The notes under the pieces: model-generated
The model's input: the letters and a program-made list of their open reading frames with translations, nothing else
What the model was told of the DNA's origin: nothing
Database searches by the model: none
Program-made: the position numbers and the translations under genes
Assembly: GCA_024734555.1 (NCBI GenBank)
Contig: JANPWX010000061.1
Location: 1,145,791-1,209,790 of the forward strand
Length of the DNA: 64,000 nt
Direction of reading: 5' to 3'
DNA from: Trochalopteron elliotii
Lineage: Eukaryota; Chordata; Aves; Passeriformes; Leiothrichidae
Part shown: positions 1-12,256 of the stretch, in pieces
Position numbering within the stretch: position 1 is the first letter of the stretch
Layout of the letters: each line of letters opens with the position of its first letter

Positions 1-1423
1 ACTCACTTAATGTATTGGGCTATAGATTTTTCTGCTTCTTCAATATGGATATAAAAACTCTACACATTGGCACATTCAGTCAATTAGACTGGGAGATAAC
101 AGTATGTCTGAAATATGTCAAGATCAGGTTTATAATAGGTTTAATGCACTTAAGATAAGCCTAAAGTTGCTATAATAGTGCTAGTATTAATATTAAAGAA
201 TACTATGAATCCTCTTCTATTAAAGAAAAACCATTAAATTCACATCTTAAGACTTTCCTGTCTTGTTTTCCATTTCATATGTGCTCATTAAGATGTCCGA
301 GCAGACTCTATTTATTAAAGAGTTTGTTTTTAGTTGGTATCAGCCTCCAGTTTTTTTAACCCGTTTTCAATTTGTCAACTGCCTCCAAGGTTTACACTTG
401 ATTAATGATGGTAATTTCCAAGTGTGCTTTCAGCTACAAACCAGACAAGTGCCCAGAGCACTCGAGGAGCACACGCTGGGGAGGGACACGGGCACCCAGC
501 TGCCCCACCCAGCCTGGCAGCAGAGACAGTCCTGTTCTGCTGCAGGACAGCAAGGCCTTCCTGGCCATTCCAGCCTCTGGGAACAAGTGCCACATCTGCA
601 GATGGATCATGTCACCAGCTCACAATTTCCCACACTGATATATAAACTCGGGCCCACTGTACTGTAGCTGAAGATTAAGATGAATTTTAGGCTACATTCA
701 AGCTGTGCCAGTATGTTGGTGATAAACCACAGCTTCCTCCCATTAGCTCCTCATATCATCAGCTTCTACTCTCATATTCTCACTCCACCTGCTTTATTTT
801 TTTAGTCTTCTTATGATTCTTACTGGATTTATGACTGCTACCACAAATACCGCCCTAAAAGGGATGATTGTTTGTTTTTCTCCTACTCCTTGGTGGGTCT
901 TCAGAGAACGCAAACAACAAAATACACGTCACCTTTGTCCACTGTTTCTACCCAGTGAAACAAAAAAACACACAAAAAAATAACCAATCTAGAAAATTAG
1001 CACTTTGTAACCTGTTTCTTTAGACACTACTAACTAGTGGACAAAAAGACGTAATGTATCTTAGTAATGTAATAATATTTGGAGCAAGTTTTTACTGAAA
1101 TACTTCAGTGCTATGTTTATCCAGCTGTTCTCTTCTGCCCTAGTTTACCAGGCCAAGTTTATCACTCCTCAGCACTACACTTTTCATTAACACATGATTT
1201 AAAAAAGAGCCGGCTATTAAACCTTTAGAGCTGCTGAACAGACACGGATTTTACACTCTGTCTAACTTAGAACATCGCAGGCATCCGTAGCAGCTATGGC
1301 ACCTTCAGCACTGACTTCCTAAATAAGTATCTGTTCCTACGCTTGTTTCAATAAAGACGAACAACCGACAACCCGCTTACTAAAGCCCATGGTATTTTAA
1401 GGATGTAAGGGCTCTGGATCCGA
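1..1423. other. Non-coding A/T-rich flank
   Basis: No convincing exon is seen on either strand. Short open frames here (for example a 134-codon plus-strand frame starting at 263) show no recognisable domain. By conserved gene order this stretch could be the first intron of INPP1 on the minus strand, but that is inference only; I see no INPP1 coding sequence. Confidence 0.5.
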
Positions 1424-2260
1424 GTGACAGCCACGCGTAACGCCACGCCTGGATGCTGGCGGCGAGGAGAAGTGCGGGATGCCTGTGCCGGAGCTCCCAC
1501 GGGACACGGCCCGGCCAGCGGCCACCTCTGGGACTACGACCCTGTCACCGGGGAGGGCAAGGGGGCATTACACGGCTCGGCCGCAGCACGCTTCCACCAA
1601 GATGCTGAGCTTCGGGAGAAGCGGGCCGGCACCCAGCACAGCGGCCGTCAGGGCTGACACAACCGGCCGGCTCCGCGGAGGCGCAGCCGACCGGCCCTNN
1701 NNNNNNNNNNNNNNNNNNNNNNNNNNNNNNNNNNNNNNNNNNNNNNNNNNNNNNNNNNNNNNNNNNNNNNNNNNNNNNNNNNNNNNNNNNNNNNNNNNNN
1801 NNNNNNNNNNNNNNNNNNNNNNNNNNNNNNNNNNNNNNNNNNNNNNNNNNNNNNNNNNNNNNNNNNNNNNNNNNNNNNNNNNNNNNNNNNNNNNNNNNNN
1901 NNNNNNNNNNNNNNNNNNNNNNNNNNNNNNNNNNNNNNNNNNNNNNNNNNNNNNNNNNNNNNNNNNNNNNNNNNNNNNNNNNNNNNNNNNNNNNNNNNNN
2001 NNNNNNNNNNNNNNNNNNNNNNNNNNNNNNNNNNNNNNNNNNNNNNNNNNNNNNNNNNNNNNNNNNNNNNNNNNNNNNCAGCACGCAACGACTTGGGCCC
2101 CGCGGCCCGGCCCGGCTGCCCCTGGCCGGGCACGGCGCGTCCACTCACGGGCAGCGTCCGTCTGCCGGCTCCGCGCCTCTGCGGGACACGGGCAGGGCCT
2201 GGCGTTTAAAAACGCTGCTTTTAAAGGGCAGCGTTCGTGGGCCCCAACAGCCGAATGACA
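1424..2260. promoter_or_regulatory. CpG-rich island, possible INPP1 promoter (minus strand)
   Basis: Base composition changes abruptly to GC- and CpG-rich on both sides of an N gap, in contrast to A/T-rich neighbours. This is typical of a vertebrate CpG-island promoter. In vertebrates INPP1 lies head to head with HIBCH upstream of it, so this island may be the INPP1 promoter with an untranslated first exon on the minus strand. A minus-strand donor-like GTGAGT (plus-strand ACTCAC at 2143-2148) would end such an exon at 2149. The island is seen directly; the gene assignment is inferred from synteny. Confidence 0.5.
1699..2078. other. Assembly gap (380 N)
   Basis: An unbroken run of N inside the GC-rich island. 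GC-rich promoters are often lost in short-read assemblies. Any frames read through it are meaningless. Confidence 0.99.
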
Positions 2261-3674
2261 TTCGTAGCGCTTCCTGCTACTCACAAGTTCCAAACGCGTA
2301 TTACAGCATGGAGAATTCATTACTGTAGCGCCTTTCACAGCCACTGGCATCACCTCCTCGGTAACACTGTTTCTAGACTTGCACACAAATAAAATTACTT
2401 AAGTGTTTAAAACAACAACATAAACTTTCCCCCACACTAATTACTGAGGCAGAAAAAGGGAAGGTGGGTAACTGCTGAGAAACAGCTGAGTCGTGCTGCA
2501 ATATCAAAAGGTCAATGGTGTTAAACTAAAGAAGGGGAACAGTCACGAAGTGAAAGGCCAGCCAGAGATTTGGGGTGTTTATCAGCCCTGAACCGAACAG
2601 GAGGACCTGAAGTTGTTTGAGGATTAAGCTTTAAATGGTGGTGCTCTTTACACAAGAGTTCACACTGGGCCCTAGTCCAAGCAGGTCAATAAAGTGAACA
2701 AGCTCCACTGGCCATCTCTGCCGGTGGCACAGCACGGCAGCTTCTGCCCAGGACAATGACCCGACTGCAGACATCGTGAGCTGGGACACCACAAAAAAAC
2801 CCCACATTACTACTTTCATCTTATTCTGTGCCTCCCTTTTCTGAGGGAGGATCCCCCTTTTTTCTTTTTTTCAAAGAATAAAACATAATTTGCATTATTT
2901 TGCCCAAGGGAAGAAATTGAGAGAAAACGACAGCTTTATGTGATTGAGGCAGATGAGCAGGAACAGAGAGGCACGACAGGCATTCCACCTATTTAATCTG
3001 AGTTCTCACGGAAGTGAAAGGGACTCCAGCTGGCGCGGCAGGCAATGCTCTCTCCAGGTTGTTCCCCTGCCACAGACACCAATGCGGCACGGTCTCTGTG
3101 GATTCACCCGGCATTGAGGACAGCGTCCCACTGAAATCCTGCCTACCTCTACAGTAAAGGCTTCTCCTGAAGCAGGCAGGAGACAAAAGCTGAATTTCCT
3201 AGGGGAGATGACCTGGGGCAGGAGTAGGCTTGTTTATCATCTGTCTCTGGAAGGATTTTCAGAACTTGTCATCTCTGAGAATCTCCCCCACGGCTAATTA
3301 ACCACAAAGAGAAACCACGTCTGAGACCAGGAGTGCAGGCCTCCTGTAATCTTACAGAATTCAGAGACAGACAATTATCAGCTCATGTAGTGGGGGTTTT
3401 ATTACAAAATGTCACTGTAATAAACCAGATCTAAGCTCCAAACAAAATTATTTCATCTTAATGGAGACTCTTCTGGCAAATTACTACAAAAGCTTTTAGG
3501 GAGAACATGTAATTCAAATAATTTGCAGTCATTGTTTGTCAACTAAAAAGGAAAAGCAGATCTTTGTAGTCACAAGCTACATTTACTGAAGCCTTAAAAG
3601 CAGTTTTTCTCTAACCTCTGATAACTTCACTGTTGCCCATCACACTGGGAATGTGACCATCTTCTGCAGCCTTG

Positions 3675-3714
3675 CTTGGAGCTGTGTTTTTCCTTTTCTT
3701 GGAGCTGTGTTTTT
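3675..3714. repeat. Short tandem duplication, 23-bp period
   Basis: The 17-mer CTTGGAGCTGTGTTTTT occurs at 3675-3691 and again at 3698-3714, separated by CCTTTT. It is a minor local duplication with no evident function. Confidence 0.9.
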
Positions 3715-5151
3715 AAGTACTTGCATTGTGATCATCCCCCTTCCTTCTACTTGGTGTCAGAGGTGCCAGGGTCATTTCCTAAATATTTTTATTTTAATTA
3801 AATAATTAAACACTCTTTGAATAGAGCAATTAAGCCCAAATTCATAACATTTCTTTGTAGGCTGCTGTATAACCTGGTATGTGAACAAGAAGTTACAGCT
3901 GAGGACCAGAGAATAGAATATGACCAATAGAGGGATGCACAATGTTTTTATACATACATATAAAATGGTTTCTTACTGAGTTTAAAAGCCCAATCCATCC
4001 CCAACTGAGTGTGGTGAGGTGAGCATTGTGCAAAGCCCGAGCACAGAACAGCATTTTTCCAGCCTGACAAGCTACTCTAGCCTGGGCAGAACTGAACATA
4101 GTAGGGGCTCTGCGTGGATATTTCTTTCAGCCAGGCTGTGAGTAAACATCTGGATTGCAGCCTGTTACAAATTACCACACTTGCTCAGAGAGTTCTTTCA
4201 GCTGTGAAAATGAGAATTAGGAAAAATGGACAAACTGCTGCACTGCTCACAAACTGTCCTAATGTATCTTTATAACAAATATTTCTAGTCAAAGCAGTCA
4301 TCAGAGAAAAATAAATGTAGTTTTAAGTTACTTGAAGTATAAAATTTTGGGGTTTTTTAAAGATTGCTAGTATGAAACAAAATAAAAAGCTGATTCAGGT
4401 GTAAAATCCATTCAAATTATTGAAATACCTCTTTTTCAAAAACCTCAAGCTCTGAATGACAGTAAAATGGGATATATAAATGTGATACACCAAAACCCTA
4501 TCTTTTTCTCTTAGCCAAGAGAGTGACACTAATAAATATGTAGATGGCCACTGGATATTCAAAAATTCAGAAACAATACTTTCTAAAATGAATAGAAATC
4601 ATACATGAACATGCCATAGAAAAACCTCTGTGCTGTAAACACACACCTGGGTTAATTTATCCATGCCTATGGATTTTTGTGGGGTTTTGGTTCAATGCAT
4701 ATGTTACTTTATAAAGATTTTGATTTGTGTTCCCCATACAACTTTACTATGTATCATGGTAAAAATGCTTGCCAAAATAGTTACAAATGTTTAATGGCTC
4801 AAAAAACCCCACCAAATTTAACGTCTAAAAGAATGCACTCAATAAACTGAAAAATTAAAGCAAAGTAATTATCTTTAAAAAGTAAAAAAACCAAAATTAA
4901 TTACAAATACCTGCTAGGACTGCACATAGCTAACCATAGGAGACCTTGTTGGAAAAGGACAAGGTGGTGTCAGCTGACTCCATGATTTGTTCCTTAGGTT
5001 AGAGGGTAAATAACACAAATACAGTTTCTAGGAGCTTAAATTTTCATGTTTAGAAAAACTTACTGGTTTTATTAATAAGCTGGAACTGTGCTTTGAAATC
5101 AAGAATTTCCAAAGTACTCTGCTGGCCTTTGGCAGCTTTTAACTCTGAGCC

Positions 5152-5184
5152 AAAAAAAAAAAAAAAAAAAAAAAAGAAAAAAGA
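5152..5184. repeat. Poly(A) tract
   Basis: A run of 24 A followed by A-rich sequence with single G interruptions. No retrocopy body or target-site duplication is recognisable beside it, so it is treated as a simple repeat. Confidence 0.9.
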
Positions 5185-8100
5185 ATAGTTTATATCAGTC
5201 AGATTAGAAAGATAAGTTGAAGGTGAGATTTATGCTGCTAGGACTTGCTCCAGAACACAATGAAGTCAACAGAAAAGGTTTCCTTTCCATGAGATCTTTA
5301 ATGTATTTTGCACAACATGAAAACCATTTTTTTTTAATCGGTCCTTTTCTAGGAGAGGCATTGCATTAAGGCAACTATGACATTCATTTCTTCCTCCTGT
5401 GGAAGTTCTTTATAATGCAACAGTTTGTACATATCCCAGGGTAAATCTGGGAACACTTTAAGTTAGTGTGAAGAACAGTGTGACTTTTCCTCACTTCTTC
5501 AAAGACTAAAAGCACTTATGTTACCAGTTAGAGAAAAATCCCAACAGAGGAACTGAGGAACAGTCACCAAGTGAATCAGCAAATCATCCCCAGCTGCAGC
5601 AATGTTAATGGTAACCAAAGACAAAATATTCACAGGCAGCAACACAAGCAGTGCAGTGGTCTGTCCGGTTTGGCAGGGAAGCAGAGTATTCTCTTCCTCT
5701 GAATTTTAATCCAACACTTTTAAAAGCATTACATTCATTAGCAAAGGGAGGGTAATGCACAGAACCAAAGACAGAAACTGTGTATACTGAGACTAGCTCT
5801 ACTCTGTGTCTATACACCAACTTTTTCCTACTGGATAGGCCCCTTTTTTTTTCTCCTTGAGTTCAGATTTGTCTTTGCATGGTGTCTGCTTATACAGTAA
5901 TCAACCTTTCCTCACCTCAAGACCTTTGAACCCACTGGCAGATATTAAATTTGCTGGGCACAAATATTAAGTTCCTAAAACATAGTGTGTTCCTACAACA
6001 CAGTGCAGAAAAGAAAGGCAAGACAGTGCCCTCCATGGGAGGAAATTCCAGGGCAGGAACTCCACAGTGTCCAGTGTCCATTTGTCATGTGTCACTGTGC
6101 CTGAGCAGCAGTGGAGAACTTGGAGGCAGGTAAGGGAATAGAGGAGGGAACTGGAGAAAAAGGACCAGGTGAGACATTTAAAGTGGTGACAGAAGGGAAT
6201 GCAAGGAATTTGCATTTGTAAAAATACAAATGCACCAACCCATAGGAAATACAGCTTCAGTGGTTTTGCTGTCCACAGAGTAAATGTTTAAGTTGGGCTG
6301 CTGACAACACTGATGACATTGAATAGATGCAAAAATAGGGATGTCCTTGATCCTGTCATGACCCTCCAGACTGGGAAGTGTGCAAAGCCCTGCTCACCCT
6401 GTAGTCCAGGCAGGAGCTAGAGACAGTTTATGCAATTTATCCACTGAACCTGCAATGAATTCTGCATTGGCTTGTCTTCACAGAGGGAAGGAAGCTTAAG
6501 AGATGGATCTACTTAGACCCTCTGGGGTCCCCAGAAAAAAAAAAATCAACTTTTAAAACTTAAAGGGATAGCTCCCACGTGCTCATACATCTTATTCTGA
6601 ATAAACACTGGAAATGTTAAAATTAAAATGCAAAATGAGTAGGGCAGGCAAAGCAGTTAAAAATATGACACATCCTCCTACCTCCTCTGCCCACTATGTC
6701 CTTGCACAATGAGTCCTTACTTCTACATGACTTTAGTAAAACAAATGCATGGTTTTTGTGTTGTGTTCTGAGTGTACCAAGCACCTACTGAGCCTCGTGT
6801 TTGATAACTGCAGCTGTGTGACCAAGGGACAGCAAAATGACCAATTCTCTCTGATCCCTAGGAACTTCCTTCTGTCCCCTCTGAGAGCAAGGGGTTTAGC
6901 AAATACCAGCATTCAAGCAAGAAATTCTTTACTATTATTGTCCTTTTCATCCACAAAAGAAATGCATACAGGGTCAGATATCCCTGCTTTCCTAATTACT
7001 AGTAAATGACTTGAAGTCAATGGGAATTTGAGTTCTCAGCTTTTTAAAAAATTAAATTTCTGACAATAGCTTTTAAAGGAAATACCATACCACTGCATGG
7101 CAAAATAGTTCCTGACCAAAAGAAACCTTAATTGATTTCCTTTAGTTCCATATTCTACATATGGAAAGACTATTCAAGAACATTACTTTTGATTTTATAC
7201 AGCACTACATATTCTTATCTTTTAATACAAGGACTAGCTGTCACAATTTATATGGCTTAAAAAATGGTGATAACTCAGAGCACTTTTCACCTGAACTGGC
7301 TTTTGTTTGTTTTAATCAGATGCAAGTGCAGTCATGTAGTTTTGTCTCCCTGGTTAAATTCAGATCTTCTACAATGTAGCTTTGTAAACCTAAACCAAGA
7401 CTAAGGGATTTTTGTTTAGTACCTGTAAATTAAAGTGACACAAGCAGTGAAATAATCTTTACTGTGGAACACATTGCACGAATTCAGACCAAGGCTAGCT
7501 ACTGACTTCAGAGGCCTCAAATGGAACTGAATTTGCCTCAGTGTGAATAAAAGCAGTAAATGTCATTTTTCATACAGGAGGGAGTCACAGTTAGCCAAGC
7601 CATCTTCCCTCTTTTCCCAGAAGGCATACTGACCGTTTTGTTCTCTATTTCCTCTCAGGACCTCCAACATAACTGTTGGGTTGATCTCTTAATTTCTTGG
7701 TTAATAGGAAAACATCCAAGCAATACTAGTAGTTGAATTTAGTTTCTAAGTGAATTTCAAATGGGTCCTTCCCCTCAAAGTGTGAAAACAATGAGCAATT
7801 TACTGATGCCCTTCTCAAACTCTTGAGATGATATCCTCACTGTAAAGAACAAAGGACCTGAATACTTAAGTCTCAGTAAGAGGATTGCCACAGACTTCAG
7901 TTACACTGGGACTCTAGGCAGTATCTCTAATCAAAAGTGATTGTGAAATAAATAGAAGCTTTTTGCTTTTTTTCAGCTATTGAAAATGTGCTTAGGACAG
8001 GTGAACTATACTGCCAGTCATGCCATGGAATAGGAATAGCAGATTTAATGCTCTCAGATTATATTAGAGGACAAAGTTACATTTTTTTTTTCAATTTTTG

Positions 8101-9236
8101 TATTCTCTTTTCTGGTTGGAAAGAAAAATCTTTAATAATAATATCCAAGAAATATTTTAGATGTTTTCTTTTTAGGGCTATCAGTGCAACGTGAGATAAA
8201 GTACTTTACTTCACGTAAAGGTACAAATTGTTTCAGAAATACTGTACACAGCTATTCCTACAATATCCCAGTTATCACAATGTATTTAAGACAGCATATT
8301 GTACTATTCCCAGTGGAAAGCTTCAGAACATCTGTTTATTTCAGACTCTGAAACAGAAGATAAAAATAAGACAAACAAAATCTCAGAAGATATTAATAGT
8401 TACATACTTACCGAGCTCATTAATAAATTCATTGGATTCTTCCACAGCAATGCTTCTTTTCCAAGCCTGGAAACAAAATTACTGACAGTGAAAAAAACCC
8501 CAACATATGTTTAGTTTTCAACAGAATACTGATGTAGGTTTGAAGGACCTGATTCTGCAGTGTGTACTGGCCTAAAGTTCTATTACAAAAACTGCAGACA
8601 GACTTCAGGCAAAAAACAGGTCCTACATTAGTGGTTTGTGTTTGGCAAAGATTGAGAATGGATATTAATTATATTAAGCTAGTTGCCATGATATAGCTAT
8701 TGTGACACAGCCTTGTTTCAGGAAGCAGCTTCTCTTTAAGGCAGAAACATATCTTTGAGAAAGTTTGTTCCTTCCATTTAATGTCCTATTTTTCCCACAG
8801 TTACCAAAGCATCTTTCTCAGTCTCTCTAACAGAATTCTGTAGTGAAGTATAGGAAAATGGGCCTCAGCTATTTGTATATGGCTGGGGCAATAACACCAT
8901 TCCCAGGTATTAGGTTTCAGTGCAGTTTCAGCTACACATTTTCCCCAGGTCTGTTTGGAAGCGCTGGCAGGACCTAAATGACCTTACAAGGGAATTTCTC
9001 AAACAGAAACAAAGAGATATTGAACTGTTTCCCAGTCCTGATTTTTCCACTGCCTTATTAGACAAGGTCAAACTTTCAACCATATGCTACAACACCTCAC
9101 TAAAGTTAAGGTGTTTTGGAGGCAAAGTGGAAAAAGGGAGCAAACTTGAGGAATGCCATCAATTCGGAGTACACAAGTACCGCCAGAAAACCCGTGATGT
9201 AAAAGTTAAACATTCTGATTTAGTGTCGCTACAGTG

Positions 9237-9420
9237 TATAAAAGAGTGACTGCCTCTGGTGTTTTAGCTTTGCAGTAAGGAGCAGGGAAGCGCCTCCTTC
9301 TCTCGTCATTGAGCTGAGAGCTCGCAGGGGCCGGGCTGGACTCGCTCTCTGCTTGGCACCGTGACTGAAAGCGCCACCTGATTCCACCTGGCTGTTCCCT
9401 CCTGCTGCACGCCGAGCATG
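9237..9420 (+). promoter_or_regulatory. TATA-like motif in a small CpG-bearing patch
   Basis: TATAAAAG stands at 9237-9244 and is followed by about 170 bases clearly richer in G, C and CpG than the surroundings. This resembles a core promoter, but no transcript or coding frame downstream supports it. Chance is a fair alternative. Confidence 0.2.
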
Positions 9421-12240
9421 GGTTCCTCTGCAGTGGTTAATAAAGCATTTCAAACCGAGCACTTCTCCTCTAGGAGACAGCCAGAATTTCAATCCACCTC
9501 TAAATTTTTCAGTGAAGCTTTTACAGTATTTCCATTGTCGTCGTCTCTTGCAGATTGTGATCTATTTATAACAGCTCAGCTATTTCTAAACCTCAAGCAG
9601 ACAGAAAACTGATGTGTCATTGCAAGGATATGCCTTTGAAATGGCTGGGTGGGAAAACAAAAAAAATCTAAAACACAGGAAGGTGACAAAAGTAGAAAAA
9701 AATAGTCTTTGTCTATGTAACACTATTAACATTCCTTACCCTTTTTCTGTCACATCTCCTGACTTCCTAAATCAGCACATCCACTATGAATTCTAAGTAC
9801 CTGTGCTTTTTAAAGTCATTTACTAATCCCTTTTCTTCTTTCCCTTCTCTTCCCCTATAAATAGTTCTATAAATAGTTGAGTAAAGGCCTGTTGCCTGCA
9901 GAGTTGGCAACAAATGATTTTATCTGCTTTTAGGATGTACAACCTAGCTCCCTGAGGATTTCTTGTATTGCTACAGCATGCTGTTAACTGTTAGTTACCA
10001 GAAGGTTCAAAACTGTCAAAGTACCTATGAGGGAGGAAAAAAAAATTATATGTGTAACACCAATTGCAAAATAAGGAATAATTCTATTTTAGCATAATAT
10101 TTGGCTTTATTTTTTTCACTCGTAGAGAAATTCAGACATGGATTTCATATGATTTACAGGAAAAAATCCAGGATGTTCTCCTCCTTTCAAAAAGAATATG
10201 TTAGTGTTAGAAAAGTTCCAGGAAGGATGCTCAGAAGTTTGGACTGACTCCTCTGCCTGGAACAGCTGAGTAGCCTAGTATTCACAAGCCAGGAAAAGAG
10301 GCTATTTAGCAGGGATATAGCAGATCTAAAAAGTCTGGAACTGGAGAAAGCAAATTCATTTACTTTTTCTTGTCATACATGGAAAATGAAACATCAAATG
10401 AAGCTACGAGGAGACCTGTCCAAAACTTGCAGAGATACTGTGGATGCTAAAAGTTTGTCAAGTGCCAGCAAAGGAAAATGCACAGAAGAGAAATCCCCAG
10501 GTTACTGGATTTTTTGTTTCTAAGACCTGTAATCTTCTGGGGAACAACTAAAAGATACTAGAATAACAATAAATTAATAGTTCTCAAAAAATTTTGTATC
10601 ACTAGAATCACTTCAGTTTTTCAAAATATCTTACATTCTTACAATTAAATGTTTCAAGGTTTTGCAGCTCCTCTTTGGGCCACAGGTGGTTTCATGAGCC
10701 CTGCAGTTCCCTGGATGCAGTAAGTGTCATTAATCCTCATGCTTTGCCTTAAAAATAATTTACAGATGTACAGAGCTGGGAAAGGATTTTTCCTATTCCA
10801 GAATGGCAGAGCCATTCTGATTTATTTCAAGCAGCAGCATTTTCTATCTGAGTGACAGAAGGAGAAGCCAGAGGAAGCTATCAGCAGCTGGCCCCTCCTT
10901 GTCATCAGCTGTATCTAAGTCAGAAAAGCAGTAGTCAAATGCTCCTCGTGTCTTCCACAGCCTTGGCCACTGACAGCAGAACAGTAGGGAATGTTCAGGA
11001 AAGCCTAAGGTCTCAGTTTCTTCTTTCTTTGTAGCATGTGTGCTGAATAACATAACTACAGAGAGAGCAAATGCCATCAGCTCCGAACTGTAGGGGGGTT
11101 TTGTTGTTCAGGTTGAAGTGGAGTAAAGAAGTTAAACAATGAAACTGAACACTATGGAGTACAATTGTGAATCAGCCCTCCTGATGCCTAAAAACCCTTC
11201 AGACACACTCTCAGAAGTAAGACTTCTAATCTTGAAAAGTCTTCAGTAAAATGTGTTATTTATAATTTTCATTGGCAAAAATGAAAATGTGGATAGACAC
11301 AAACGTATGTGACACATAAGTTGTCTGTCTTGTATTTCTCACTTTCTAAATTAGTAACTTAAGCATAAACTACCATTCCAAATAGTAATACTGGAAAAGA
11401 ATTTCAAAAACTTCAAACTGCAATATATTTTAAATTTTGACCCAACAGCACCGAATTGTAAGTCAATGCAGTATCACTAAAACAGAATGCAGTAATTAGT
11501 TTACAAAACCTGTTCTATCTTACTCATCTTTAGATTTATAAGCTAAACAAAACTGGAAAGCCTTTGGACTTGAGCAGGGTGGGGGTGATCCTGCAACAAC
11601 AGTGGCTGAACAAATACATACAGCTTAAACAGAAGAGGTGCAAGAGGAGGAAATGCATATTGGAAGGTTGGTTACTAATTAACCCAGGCCTATCCAGGAA
11701 AGGGAGACAGAAAGTGAACTAAACTGCAGTTTCAATTTAGCTATTTCCTGAGCTAAAGCTCTTTAGAAACACATCTGAACTTGAGTTTTTTCTGAGATAA
11801 GTATACAGTGCTCACATTCTACATATCAGATAGGTGTGAAAGGTTATAACAGATCTGCAAAGAGTTCCTCCTCTTGAACAGGAGAAGTGAAGGTTACACA
11901 GTGGGGTCATTGCAGTCAAGCTTCCAGGTGTTAGTCACAACTGGAAGGGAGAATGTTTTCCTTCACCTTCCAGAATTAGCACACATATTCCAGAGAGAAC
12001 TGCTCTGGTTGTTGCTGTGCACTGACAAAGTCACAACCTGTCTCTGCAGTCATTCTGGGGTGAGTAATTATGGTACCTACAAGCACTGTGACTGATTGCT
12101 GTGAATAACTAACAAAAGCAAATGAGTCCCTGGGAAACAGACAGATGATTGCAAATACCCTACAACCCTGCCTGAAATGACATGCTAGAGAACATGATGG
12201 AGTCTGGGGCTTTTTACTTCTGCAAATATAAATACTAAGC

Positions 12241-12256
12241 TTTTTTTTTTTTTTTT
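12241..12256. repeat. Poly(T) tract
   Basis: A run of 16 T. Simple repeat; read on the minus strand it is poly(A), but no retrocopy is recognisable next to it. Confidence 0.9.

Noticed and set aside
1479..2386. Long open frames crossing the first N gap on both strands
   Set aside because: They are open only because N codons hide stops; the flanking sequence is a CpG island.
8920..9249. 109-codon plus-strand frame
   Set aside because: Protein-like in composition but no recognised family, no splice context and no neighbour supporting it.
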